64,000 nt of DNA, taken from positions 1-64,000 of the forward strand of contig NZ_BBXE01000032.1 of NCBI RefSeq assembly GCF_001570565.1, written 5' to 3'. Origin of the DNA: Herbidospora yilanensis. GTDB lineage: Bacteria > Actinomycetota > Actinomycetes > Streptosporangiales > Streptosporangiaceae. Both the position numbers and the translations under genes were made by a program. This document shows, piece by piece, positions 25,571 through 34,005 of this stretch. The notes beneath the pieces were generated by a model, which was not told the DNA's origin, did no database searches, and saw nothing but the letters and a program-made list of their open reading frames with translations. Every line of letters starts with the position of its first letter. Position 1 is the stretch's first letter.

Positions 25571-27400
25571 ATGATCGGCTTTGCCCGGGCAACCCTGTCG
25601 CTCGCCCTCCTCGCCGGATTTTGCGTGGTGGGCGTCGGCCAGATAGCCGGCGCGATCGCCCTGACCGTCCTGATCAGCAATGTCATCGCCGGTTTCATCG
25701 CCGTCAAGCTGCTCTGGCCCCTGGTGGCGGCCGCCGCGATCGGCACGGGCCGCGCCGTCTGGCAGCTGGTGCGCCACAAGCCCGAGCCGCCCGCCGGCCT
25801 GCGCGTCGCCGACCCCTGGCTGGTCCACACGGTGACCCGGCTGGCGGGGCAGGTCGGCACCCGCCCGCCGGACGAGATCTGGCTCGTCCCCGAGGTCAAC
25901 GCCGCCGTCACCGAGGACACCCGCCTGCTCGGGCTGATCGGCGGAACCCGGCGGCTCATGCTCGGCCTGCCCGTGCTGCACGCGCTCACCGTCTCCGAAC
26001 TCGAAGCCGTGATCGCGCACGAGCTCGGCCACTACTCCAACCGGGACACCCGCCTGGCCGCCCTCTCCTACCGGGGCCGCCTCGCCATCGCCACCGCCCT
26101 CGACCGCACCAGCCGCCGCAACCCCGTCTCCTGGATCTTCCGCGGGTACGGCAGACTGTATGTGCTGGCCGACAACGCCGTCTCCCGCCGCCAGGAGTTC
26201 GCCGCCGACCGCGCCGCCGTGCTCATCGCCGGCAAGCAGGCCACCGCGACCGCCCTCAGCCGCATGCCGGGCCTCGACGCCGCCTGGGGCTTCTTCCACC
26301 ACGCGTACGTGGGGCTGGGCTGGCAGCACGGGTACGTGCCGCAGGACATCTTCGGCGGCTTCGCGATGATGGCACACGCGCGGGCCGAGCAGATCGCGGC
26401 CCTGACCGACGAACGGGCCGAGGGACGCGGCTCCCGCTGGGACACCCACCCCCCGCTGCCCGCCCGCATCGCCGCCATCCGGGCCATGCCCGACACGCCG
26501 GTCCAGGTCGACCCCCGCCCCGCCCACGCGTTCGTCGCCGACCTGCCCGCGCTCACCCGCGCCCTGGCCGACCAGGTGGTGGACGCCGAGGGCCGCACGC
26601 CGCTGCCGTGGCCCGAGTACACGGCCGCCGCGCTGACCGCCGACCTCCAGGACGAGGTGGACCGGGACTTCCGGGCCATCGCCCGCGCTCTCGGCCGTCC
26701 CACTGCCGACCTGACCACCGTCGTGGAGCAACTGGCCGCCGGACGGCTGGCGGAGGTGGCGCAGCCGCTCTTCCCCACCGCCACCCGCCGCGAACTGCCG
26801 GACCTGTTCGCCGGACCGCTGGCGCGCATGTTCACGCTGGCGGCCATCCGGTCCGGCGTGGTCCAGTGGCGGCACTCCTGGTCGGGCCCCGCGACCTTGG
26901 TGACCTGGGACGGAACCGAGCCTCCGCTGGAGGAGACCGCCGCGCTCGCCCTGCGCCCGAACGGCCTGCGCGAGGCGATGGCCCACCTCACCCACCTCGG
27001 GGTGCACATCTCCGCCGGCACCCAGCGCGACACCGCCCCCACCGCCGTCGGCGCCGCCACGATCGGCGGCCTCGCCAACGTGAAGGTCGACGGCGAGGAC
27101 CACGACGTGATCATCCTCACCGCCGGCCTGGTCCTGGTGCCCGAACCCGGCCGGATCAACAAGGGCAGGCTGCGCATGCGGGACCTGGTGGAGAGCATGT
27201 CCGCCGACAAGCTCGCCCGGAGTCATCCGTTCATCGCGTACGAGACGGTGGAGAGCGTCCGCGTGAGGCGGAAGGTGCCGCTCAGGGCCGAGCTCACCCT
27301 GCACGACGGCCGGACGGTCGAGCTGCGGGAACGCCTGGAGAGCGAGGAGCTCGGCAGCTCCAGCCGGGACGCCCTGATCGACATCCTGGAGAGTCTCTAG
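25571..27400 (+). CDS. M48-family membrane metallopeptidase
   Basis: A 609-residue protein with two N-terminal membrane segments (residues 5-65). The peptidase domain has 'VIAHELGHYSNRD' (zinc His150 and His154, catalytic Glu151) and the third ligand Glu209 in 'RQEFAADRAA', as in Ste24/HtpX-like enzymes. 'THPPLPARIAAI' marks the end of the catalytic region. The C-terminal 200 residues have no family I recognise and may form a regulatory or sensor domain. An AAGGA box precedes the start. It may work with the divergent TPR protein. Confidence 0.9.
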   Translation: MIGFARATLSLALLAGFCVVGVGQIAGAIALTVLISNVIAGFIAVKLLWPLVAAAAIGTGRAVWQLVRHKPEPPAGLRVADPWLVHTVTRLAGQVGTRPPDEIWLVPEVNAAVTEDTRLLGLIGGTRRLMLGLPVLHALTVSELEAVIAHELGHYSNRDTRLAALSYRGRLAIATALDRTSRRNPVSWIFRGYGRLYVLADNAVSRRQEFAADRAAVLIAGKQATATALSRMPGLDAAWGFFHHAYVGLGWQHGYVPQDIFGGFAMMAHARAEQIAALTDERAEGRGSRWDTHPPLPARIAAIRAMPDTPVQVDPRPAHAFVADLPALTRALADQVVDAEGRTPLPWPEYTAAALTADLQDEVDRDFRAIARALGRPTADLTTVVEQLAAGRLAEVAQPLFPTATRRELPDLFAGPLARMFTLAAIRSGVVQWRHSWSGPATLVTWDGTEPPLEETAALALRPNGLREAMAHLTHLGVHISAGTQRDTAPTAVGAATIGGLANVKVDGEDHDVIILTAGLVLVPEPGRINKGRLRMRDLVESMSADKLARSHPFIAYETVESVRVRRKVPLRAELTLHDGRTVELRERLESEELGSSSRDALIDILESL

Positions 27401-27448
27401 GGCGCCGCGGGCCACGCCAGGGCGGTCCGCAGGTCACCGCCGTGACCA

Positions 27449-27802
27449 GTGGGCATACACCACCTACACACCTTTGGACTGCGTGCCGACGATGTCTTCG
27501 CCGGCCCGGTTATCGACCGGACCAGCCATGTGTTCTGGATCCGCACCCCCCTGGGAGCCCTCTCACTGTCGCCCGAGCGCGAGGGCCGCGGCTATGAGGT
27601 CGGGTACAGCGGCGGTGGGCCGTACGCGCTTGCCGAATACATGCACAAGCTGATCGACTCCAACGGACGAGACACCGCTGTCGGCGGTCTGCCTCATGGG
27701 CAAAAGCCCGATCCGCGGATCCTGGCATGGGCGGCAAGCGCAGAGGCGACCCACACGCAGGAACTGACATTAGAGCAGCTCAAGGCTTTTCAAAGCAGAT
27801 GA
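27449..27802 (+). CDS. Hypothetical protein, 117 residues
   Basis: Starts with GTG 27449. The body 'LRADDVFAGPVIDRTSHVFW', 'TPLGALSLSPEREGRGYEVG' and 'TQELTLEQLKAF' is well formed and non-repetitive, with good third-position GC. I do not know a named family; its true start may be a little downstream. No signal peptide is present. Confidence 0.6.
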   Translation: MGIHHLHTFGLRADDVFAGPVIDRTSHVFWIRTPLGALSLSPEREGRGYEVGYSGGGPYALAEYMHKLIDSNGRDTAVGGLPHGQKPDPRILAWAASAEATHTQELTLEQLKAFQSR

Positions 27803-28189
27803 CTCCGGCCCGGCCGACCGTGTGATCGTCGGCTCATGCGGGTGTCCTCGTCGAATTGGGCGTCGATGCTGGAGCTGTTGATAAGGGTTCCAAGGAAGGG
27901 GAGCGATCGGATGTCGCGCTGTTGTCCGCCGGAGAGGGCGCCCCCTCCGGCGCCCGGCGGAAGCTACGCGGGGTCGCCCTCAGCGCTGCCCGGCCTGTCA
28001 TATAACGCCAGGTCGCTGGATGTCTGAAAAGATTCCGCGGCTTTGTCACAACTCCTGGCCCTCCCCTGTCCTAGCTGACGTCCGGCAATGAGAAAGGGTC
28101 CACGCCCCTTACTTCGGCAGTGAGCTGAGTGGCCCTCGGCCGGATCGGCTGTTTCGACTGGCTCAAGGACAACCAGGGGAAGTGATCAC
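27803..28189. other. Intergenic, no gene seen
   Basis: It has lower coding bias than its surroundings and no frame with family features. It must contain the promoter for the 22-codon ORF and the ferritin-like gene. Confidence 0.5.
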
Positions 28190-28258
28190 ATGTCCGATGC
28201 ATGGACGACCGCGCTGACGGTGCTCCAGGAGGGGGAGGTGTTCGGAGAAGATGCCTGA
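28190..28258 (+). CDS. 22-residue ORF coupled to the ferritin-like gene
   Basis: ATG 28190 follows an AGGGGAAG box and encodes MSDAWTTALTVLQEGEVFGE plus two residues. It ends in TGA inside the next gene (8-base overlap). Codon third positions are GC-rich as in real genes. It may be a leader for translational coupling, a small peptide, or the leftover of a larger gene. No function can be assigned. Confidence 0.45.
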   Translation: MSDAWTTALTVLQEGEVFGEDA

Positions 28259-29201
28259 GACACTCGATGACCTGCGAGAACACCTGCAGTGGGCGGTCGA
28301 GCTCGAACACGCCACCCTCCCGCCCTACCTGTGCGCGCTCTACACGCTCGACCCGGAGCGCAACCCCGAGGCGGTCGAAGTGGTCGGGAGCGTGTTCGCG
28401 GAGGAGATGCTGCACCTGACGCTGGCCGCCAACCTGCTGAACGCGGTGGGCGGCCGGCCCCGCCTCGACACGCCCGAGAACATGAAGCCGTTCCCCCGGA
28501 CACTGCCCCACGGCAACCTGAAGTTGTCGCTGGAGCCGTTCGGCCCGGAGGCGCTGGAGAACTTCCTGCGTCTCGAAGCGCCCACCCCTGACGGCACTCC
28601 CGCGCAGGCTGAGGGTTACGAGACGATCGGCCAGTTCTACGCCGCGATCGAGAACGGCCTGCGCGCCTTGTGCGCCCGGCTGGGCGAGGAGGCCGTCTTC
28701 ACCGGCGATCCCTCGCGCCAGATCGGCGCGAGCCACTTCCGCCACACGGCCGGGCGGCTGATCGCGGTCACCGACCTGAAGTCGGGGCTGGCGGCGCTGG
28801 ACGAGATCGTGGAACAGGGCGAGGGCATGGCCCGCGACGAGGTCTGGGACGGCGACAAGGACGTCTTCCACCCCGAACGGGACGAGGTCGCCCACTACTA
28901 CCGCTTCCTGGAGCTCAAGGCGGGCCGCCGCTACCAGCGGGGCGACACGCCGAATTCCGGCCCGACGGGCGACCCGATCACGGTCGACCCGGCGGGCGTC
29001 TACCCGATCACCACGACCGCCTCGTCGGAGGAGTTCAACCGGGCCTACTGCGCGCTGCTGCGGGCCCTGGAGGAGGCCTTCGACGGCAGCCCGCAGCTGA
29101 TGGCCTCGGCCGTGGCCGCCATGTTCGGCGTCAAAGCGCAGGCCATGGCCCTGGTCGCCAAGGGGGCACTGCCTGCCTTCGCGTACGTGGAGGAGGGATG
29201 A
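28251..29201 (+). CDS. Ferritin-like fold protein, VioB/iminophenyl-pyruvate synthase type
   Basis: A 316-residue protein. Residues 5-220 are a ferritin-like four-helix domain with metal-ligand patterns 'ELEHATLPPYLCALY' and 'FAEEMLHLTLAANLLNAVG' (E..H and E..H), as in the VioB-type ferritin-like family. The remaining part, with 'FNRAYCALLRALEEAF', is the usual C-terminal extension. Metal-dependent oxidative chemistry on an amino-acid-derived substrate is possible. No other pigment or secondary-metabolite genes are next to it. It is translationally coupled to the 22-residue ORF. Confidence 0.82.
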   Translation: MPETLDDLREHLQWAVELEHATLPPYLCALYTLDPERNPEAVEVVGSVFAEEMLHLTLAANLLNAVGGRPRLDTPENMKPFPRTLPHGNLKLSLEPFGPEALENFLRLEAPTPDGTPAQAEGYETIGQFYAAIENGLRALCARLGEEAVFTGDPSRQIGASHFRHTAGRLIAVTDLKSGLAALDEIVEQGEGMARDEVWDGDKDVFHPERDEVAHYYRFLELKAGRRYQRGDTPNSGPTGDPITVDPAGVYPITTTASSEEFNRAYCALLRALEEAFDGSPQLMASAVAAMFGVKAQAMALVAKGALPAFAYVEEG

Positions 29202-29292
29202 ACCCGAACATTTCCGACCGACTCACCAGACCCGGGCGGTGATCAATCACTACCGCCGAACGATCTACGGATGTCGTACCCGCAACGGCCGA

Positions 29293-30459
29293 TCAGGTTC
29301 GATGATCCGCCCGACCCCCGGATGCCCCGGCCAGGGCGGCGGTGCCGGTCAGCACCAAGGTCGCCTCGGGGGTGAGGGGATGGAAGGGACCGCCGCGGAC
29401 GTCCCGGTATGCCCGTTCCAGCGGAGAGGTCCGGAAGAAGGCGGCACCTCCCACCACGTCGAGGGCGAGGTCGACGACGGCCTTCGCCTCGCACACGGCG
29501 TGCCGCTTGGCCACCATCAACGTGATCAAGGTCGGCTCGTCCGCCGGCGGGTCGTCGCCGACCTCCTCGACGGCGGCGAGCAGCGCCCACCAGGCCACCC
29601 GCAGGCGGGCGGCCATCTCCCCCAGTTGACGAACCGCCGCCGGGGCCGGGTCTCCGGCACGCGCGCCGAGGACGCGGAGCGCCTCGTCGTAGGCCCCCCG
29701 TGCGATGCCCAGGTAGACCGCGCTCACCACGGGCGCGAAGTGAATGGCCGCGACCAGCAGCGGCCCCGCGAGCTTCCCGTACGGCCGGCGACCCAGGATC
29801 TTGTCGGCAGGGACGAACACGTCCTCGAACACCAGGTCATGGCTGGCGGTGCCCCGCATGCCGAGGGTGTCCCAGGTCTCGGCCATCGAGACGCCGGGGC
29901 TGGACAGCGCTACCCCCGCGTGCAGCACCTCGGCGTCGGGGCCGGGTTCCCCGAGCACCGCAGAGGTGGAGATGACGGTGGCGACCGGCGCCTGCGAGCA
30001 GAACGTCTTCCGCCCGGTGAACCGGAACCCGCCCTCGACCTCGACGGCCGTGGTCGTCGGGCACACCCAGTCCGATCCGCCGCTGGTGGCCATGATCAGC
30101 CCGTCCGCGGCAACGCGCCGCAGCACGCCCTGGGCATCCGGCGCACCTCGACGGTGCCGCCAGCACTGGACGAGGGTCATGTAGAGGTGCATGGCCGCGG
30201 ACAGGGCGGCCGATCCGGCGTGGCGGGCGAGTTCGCCCTCGGCCAGCACGACCTGACGGAGCCCGGCGCCCAGGCCGCCGAACTCCGCGGGTACGGCCAA
30301 CCTCAGGTAGCCGCGGTCCTGCATCACCCGGTAGCCCTCGGCGACGAAGGTCGCGGCCAGGTCGTGTTCCGCCTCGCTCGGCGCGCACCGCACGCCGACC
30401 TCGGCAGCCAGCGCGAGGACGTCGGCGTCGTGCTGGGTCGGGCTCATTGCGAGAGTCAT
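29293..30459 (-). CDS. Acyl-CoA dehydrogenase family protein
   Basis: A 388-residue protein with the three-part ACAD layout: an N-terminal helical domain ('RLAVPAEFGGLGAGLRQVVL'), a beta middle domain ('FCSQAPVATVISTSAV', 'WDTLGMRGTASHDLVFEDVF') and a C-terminal helical domain. The strict catalytic Glu is not obvious, as in DszC-, DnmZ- or SfnC-like members that oxidise or hydroxylate other substrates. It is divergent from the HxlR regulator over an 87-base gap with a 15-bp operator, so it is probably induced by that regulator's ligand. Confidence 0.88.
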   Translation of the reverse strand: MTLAMSPTQHDADVLALAAEVGVRCAPSEAEHDLAATFVAEGYRVMQDRGYLRLAVPAEFGGLGAGLRQVVLAEGELARHAGSAALSAAMHLYMTLVQCWRHRRGAPDAQGVLRRVAADGLIMATSGGSDWVCPTTTAVEVEGGFRFTGRKTFCSQAPVATVISTSAVLGEPGPDAEVLHAGVALSSPGVSMAETWDTLGMRGTASHDLVFEDVFVPADKILGRRPYGKLAGPLLVAAIHFAPVVSAVYLGIARGAYDEALRVLGARAGDPAPAAVRQLGEMAARLRVAWWALLAAVEEVGDDPPADEPTLITLMVAKRHAVCEAKAVVDLALDVVGGAAFFRTSPLERAYRDVRGGPFHPLTPEATLVLTGTAALAGASGGRADHRT

Positions 30460-30494
30460 GGCTCGACGGTAAGAACGCCGGGCCGTCGCCTCTA

Positions 30495-30509
30495 GTACAA
30501 GATTTGTAC
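30495..30509 (+). promoter_or_regulatory. HxlR-type operator between the divergent genes
   Basis: GTACAA-GAT-TTGTAC, a perfect 6+6 inverted repeat with a 3-base spacer, in the middle of the 87-base gap between the ACAD and HxlR starts. GTAC-containing palindromes are typical for HxlR/MarR-type winged helix dimers. Confidence 0.65.
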
Positions 30510-30546
30510 CACCAGGTGATTTCGGGGCGGAGTTACGCTGACCGTC

Positions 30547-31251
30547 GTGGGATCCTCATATGGACAGTTCTGTCCGGTGGCCAAGGCGATGGAGCTGCTC
30601 GACGAGCGCTGGACGCTGCTCATCATCCGGGAACTGGTCACCGGAAGCCGATACTTCAACGAGCTGCGCCGCGGGGTGCCGAGGATGTCCCCCTCGCTGC
30701 TGTCCAACCGTCTCAACCGGCTGGAGCGGTCGGGCGTCCTGGAACGCCGTCCCGACGGCAACCGGGTGCTGTACGTGCTCACCCCGGCCGGGCAGGAGCT
30801 GCGGCCGGTGGTCGAAGCCCTGGGCGCGTGGGGCATCCGCTGGATCCCCGAGCTGGGCGACGAGGACCTCGATCCGCAGTTGCTGCTGTGGGACATCCAC
30901 CGCAACGTCGACCACGACGCCATGCCCGAACAGCGCACGGTGGTGCAGTTCACCTTCACCGATGTGGCGGCGCACACCCGTGACTGGTGGCTGGTCGTCA
31001 CCCGCGGCGACGCCGACGTGTGCGACGACGATCCCGGCTACCCGCCGACGGTGAAGGTGACCGTGGGCCTGCGGCGGATGACCGAGATCTGGCGTGGCGA
31101 CCTCACCTGGCCCGACGCCCTCCGCTCCGGAGCCGTCGAGGTGCACGGCCCGGAGGCGCTACGCCGCCAGATGCCCCGGTGGTTCAGGCTGTCCACCTTC
31201 GCCCAGGTCCCCCGGCCGCACCGGGACGGCGCGGTGAACTCGTCGCGCTGA
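30547..31251 (+). CDS. HxlR-family regulator with SCP2-like C-terminal domain
   Basis: A 234-residue protein with a GTG start. Residues 1-100 are the HxlR winged helix ('FCPVAKAMELLDERWTLLII', 'GSRYFNELRRGVPRMSPSLL'); Cys9 is at the position that senses redox or electrophiles in many HxlR proteins. Residues 120-225 form an SCP2-like sterol/lipid-binding fold ('LVVTRGDADVCDDDPGYP', 'VTVGLRRMTEIWRGDLTW'), which may bind the ligand. It is divergent from the acyl-CoA dehydrogenase, its likely target. Confidence 0.9.
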   Translation: MGSSYGQFCPVAKAMELLDERWTLLIIRELVTGSRYFNELRRGVPRMSPSLLSNRLNRLERSGVLERRPDGNRVLYVLTPAGQELRPVVEALGAWGIRWIPELGDEDLDPQLLLWDIHRNVDHDAMPEQRTVVQFTFTDVAAHTRDWWLVVTRGDADVCDDDPGYPPTVKVTVGLRRMTEIWRGDLTWPDALRSGAVEVHGPEALRRQMPRWFRLSTFAQVPRPHRDGAVNSSR

Positions 31252-31397
31252 CCCGCGCATCGGCACCTCCAAGACCGACAAGGACTCCGCCGGGCAGACC
31301 ATCGCCATCCCGCGCGGCAGCCACCCGCCGACCGTCGCCTATGCCAACGGTGTGCCGGTCTCGGTCATCGCCGCGCACGGCCCCCGGTGGTACCGGG

Positions 31398-32075
31398 CTA
31401 CATCCGGGCCGGCCTGATGGTGATCTCCATCTCGGCCGCGAACGCCTCGGCAAGGCCCTGGAGCTGCGGCCGGTCGATGATGATGTGCCTGAGCGCGCCC
31501 AGCCCGCGAATGCCGGACAAGTCGTTGCCTCGCAGATCGAGGCCGCGGTACCCGCCTCCACTGAACTCGGCCAGCGCGAGATCGCAGTCGTCGATGGCCA
31601 CGCCGCCGCTCAGATCGCCCGCGACGAACTGCGCCTCCCGCAGTGAGCACGACGAGAAGATGACGGACCCGCTGGTGCGTACGCGGGTGAAGGTGGCGAG
31701 GTCGAGCCGGCACCCTTGGAAAACCACGTCATCGAAGGTGATCTCCTGCCACACGGCGCCGAGCATCCTGCAATCGGTGAACGTGACCCGGGACAACTTG
31801 CTGTCGCCCCAATGGAGATTGGCCAGGTCACAGCCGGAGAACTCCACCGAGTGCAAGGTCAGGTCGTTCAGGCGGGCACGCTGTGTCGTGAGGCCGGTGA
31901 TGCACCCGTCCATGAGCCGAGTCCCCGACAGGGTCAGCTCGCGCAGGCGTGCACCGGCGTACCGGAAGTCGCGCAGCTTGCCGTCCTCGCCCTCCAGCGA
32001 ATCGACCCTGTCCACGTCGGTGTCGTCCAAGTCCGGCAGCGTCACCCTCGTCTCGCGCACGGCACGTGTATCCAT
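31398..32075 (-). CDS. Pentapeptide-repeat protein
   Basis: A 225-residue protein. From about residue 35 to 185 it is built of A(D/N)LxX-like pentapeptides ('CDLANLHWGDSKLSRVTF', 'CSLREAQFVAGDLSG'), which fold into a right-handed beta-helix. No signal peptide or fused enzyme domain is present. Some such proteins mimic DNA and protect gyrase; whether this one does cannot be told from sequence. Confidence 0.88.
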   Translation of the reverse strand: MDTRAVRETRVTLPDLDDTDVDRVDSLEGEDGKLRDFRYAGARLRELTLSGTRLMDGCITGLTTQRARLNDLTLHSVEFSGCDLANLHWGDSKLSRVTFTDCRMLGAVWQEITFDDVVFQGCRLDLATFTRVRTSGSVIFSSCSLREAQFVAGDLSGGVAIDDCDLALAEFSGGGYRGLDLRGNDLSGIRGLGALRHIIIDRPQLQGLAEAFAAEMEITIRPARM

Positions 32076-32165
32076 TCGTTTACCTTCCAGCTGAGGCGAC
32101 GGTGTACGGAGACCGCTAACGGAATGTTCCGCCCCCGGGCCGGTCCCGGAACGTAGAGTCGACGA

Positions 32166-33974
32166 ATGGCCCGAACGGTCATCGACTCCATCGGGGTGGC
32201 GACCCCCTCCCGAACCGTCACCACCCGTGACGTCGTCGGCGGCTGCCTTCGGCCGCTCGACCTGCCGTTGGAGCTGATGACCGGCATCGTCTCGCGGCGA
32301 GTGGCCGGCGAGGGCGAATACTCGGTCGATCTGGCGGCCAGGGCGGGGCTCGACTGCCTGTCACGGTCGTCGATCCCGGCCGAGGAGATCGACCTGCTGA
32401 TCAACACGAGCATCTCGCGGATCGACGGGCCCTCGAGGGCGACCTACGAACCGGCCCTCGCCACGCGGCTGCGTCATCTGCTCGGCTGCCGGCACGCCTG
32501 GACGTTCGACCTGACGAACGCGTGCGCCGGCACGTTCACCGGCATCTGGCTCGCCGACGCGCTGATCCGCGCGGGGCGGGTACGCACCGCGCTGGTCGTC
32601 AGCGGCGAGTTCGTCTCCCATCTGATCTCCACAGCTCAGCTCGAGATCGACGGCAGGCACGACTCGCGCATCGCCTGCCTGACCCTCGGCGACGCGGGCG
32701 CGGCCGTCCTGCTGACCCGCTCCGGCGACGACCGCACCGGACTGGAGCACATCGGGCTGCGCACCCTCGGGGAGCACCACGCGCTGTGCGTGGCCGGGCC
32801 CTCCGATCGGCCACACGGCGGCGCGGTGATGAAGACCCAGATGGCCGCGCTGGCGGCGGTCGGCATCCGCGAGTCGATCGCGCACGCCGCCGAGTCGCTC
32901 GCCGCGCTCGGCCTGACCATCGGCGACGTCGACCGGTTCATCCCCCACCAGACCTCGTCCGTCGCCATCAGGGCGGGGATCCGCCACGCCAACCGCGCGT
33001 TCGGCGCCGACGCCCTGCACGAGGGCAACGTCATCGACAACCTGGCGACATGGGGCAACACGTCCACGACCGCCCACCTTCTCGCCCTCTACGACGCCGC
33101 GAGAGATGGCCGCGTCGAGTCGGGTCAGCGGGTGCTCTTCGAGATCGCCGCCTCCGGCGTGACCGTCGGCACCGCCGTCTACACCCTCGACGACCTGCCC
33201 GCCCGCCTCGCCGGAGGCCTCGGGTCGACCCGGCCCACACCCTCCACGACACCGGCTCCGCTACGCGGAGTCCGCATCGGCGCCGTCGGGCTGGCCACCG
33301 AGGGCGCCACCACGATCGAGCTGCTCCGCGAGGCGATCACCGGCTGCCTGACCGGCCGTGACCAGCCCGACCTGCTCATCCACACCGGGGTGTACGTCAC
33401 CGGCCTGATCGCCGAACCCGCCGTCGCCGCGATCGCGGCGGGCGAACTCGGCCTCGGGGGCGACTTCCTCGGCTTCGACCTCACCAACGGCGGCCTGGGC
33501 ACCCTCGACGCCTGCCGGGTGGCCGCCGAGCTCATCAGCGCCGGGGCGGTGCGGACGGTCCTGGTCGCCGCGTCCGAAGACGGCGGCGGCGTGAGGCGCC
33601 GGGGGTCGGCGCTGCTCCTCGAAGCGGGCGACGGCGGTTTCGCCGGTTTCCACTCCCGCCACTTCGACGAGCACCTCGCCGACTTCCACGCGACCGCGGT
33701 CCAGGAAGACGGCCGCAGCTTCGTGCGCGCGGGCGACCGCCGGCTGCTCGCCGACCGCACCGCCGCGCTCGTTCCCCAGGTCGTGGCCGAATTACTGGCC
33801 GCTCACGGCGTGACGGAAGACGAGGTCACCACCATCCTGATGCCGGACCCCGAGCTGTTCACCTCGGCGCTGCCGTTCGCGTTCGCGACGCTCGACGCCG
33901 CCCCCGGAGATCTCGTGGTCATCGTCGGGGCGGCGAGCGGAATTGAGATCGGCGCGGCGTTGTATCGGATGTGA
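32166..33974 (+). CDS. Tandem KAS III (FabH)-like protein, first half active-type, second half degenerate
   Basis: A 602-residue protein, nearly twice the length of FabH. The first half (1-345) has the complete triad: Cys120 in 'LTNACAGTF', His261 in 'FIPHQTSS' and Asn298 in 'ATWGNTSTT'. The second half (about 365-602) repeats the thiolase fold, but the Cys position reads 'LTNGGLGTL', the His position 'ILMPDPELF', and no Asn motif is present. It still ends in the family's last strand ('AASGIEIGAALYRM'). It probably works as an internal heterodimer with one dead subunit, as in some acyl-ester-forming KAS III relatives. No acyl carrier protein gene is nearby. The substrate is unknown. Confidence 0.85.
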   Translation: MARTVIDSIGVATPSRTVTTRDVVGGCLRPLDLPLELMTGIVSRRVAGEGEYSVDLAARAGLDCLSRSSIPAEEIDLLINTSISRIDGPSRATYEPALATRLRHLLGCRHAWTFDLTNACAGTFTGIWLADALIRAGRVRTALVVSGEFVSHLISTAQLEIDGRHDSRIACLTLGDAGAAVLLTRSGDDRTGLEHIGLRTLGEHHALCVAGPSDRPHGGAVMKTQMAALAAVGIRESIAHAAESLAALGLTIGDVDRFIPHQTSSVAIRAGIRHANRAFGADALHEGNVIDNLATWGNTSTTAHLLALYDAARDGRVESGQRVLFEIAASGVTVGTAVYTLDDLPARLAGGLGSTRPTPSTTPAPLRGVRIGAVGLATEGATTIELLREAITGCLTGRDQPDLLIHTGVYVTGLIAEPAVAAIAAGELGLGGDFLGFDLTNGGLGTLDACRVAAELISAGAVRTVLVAASEDGGGVRRRGSALLLEAGDGGFAGFHSRHFDEHLADFHATAVQEDGRSFVRAGDRRLLADRTAALVPQVVAELLAAHGVTEDEVTTILMPDPELFTSALPFAFATLDAAPGDLVVIVGAASGIEIGAALYRM

Positions 33975-34005
33975 TCACGCATTTAGCATGCGTCCGGGAG
34001 AGCAG

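Noticed and set aside
25363..27597. Plus-strand frame of 744 codons across the M48 gene
   Set aside because: Arg/Pro-rich shadow; the M48 frame has the zinc motifs.
31260..31390. Plus-strand stretch reading 'SAGQTIAIPRGSHPPT' after the HxlR gene
   Set aside because: Looks protein-like, but has no start, no family and only about 45 residues; not enough for a call.
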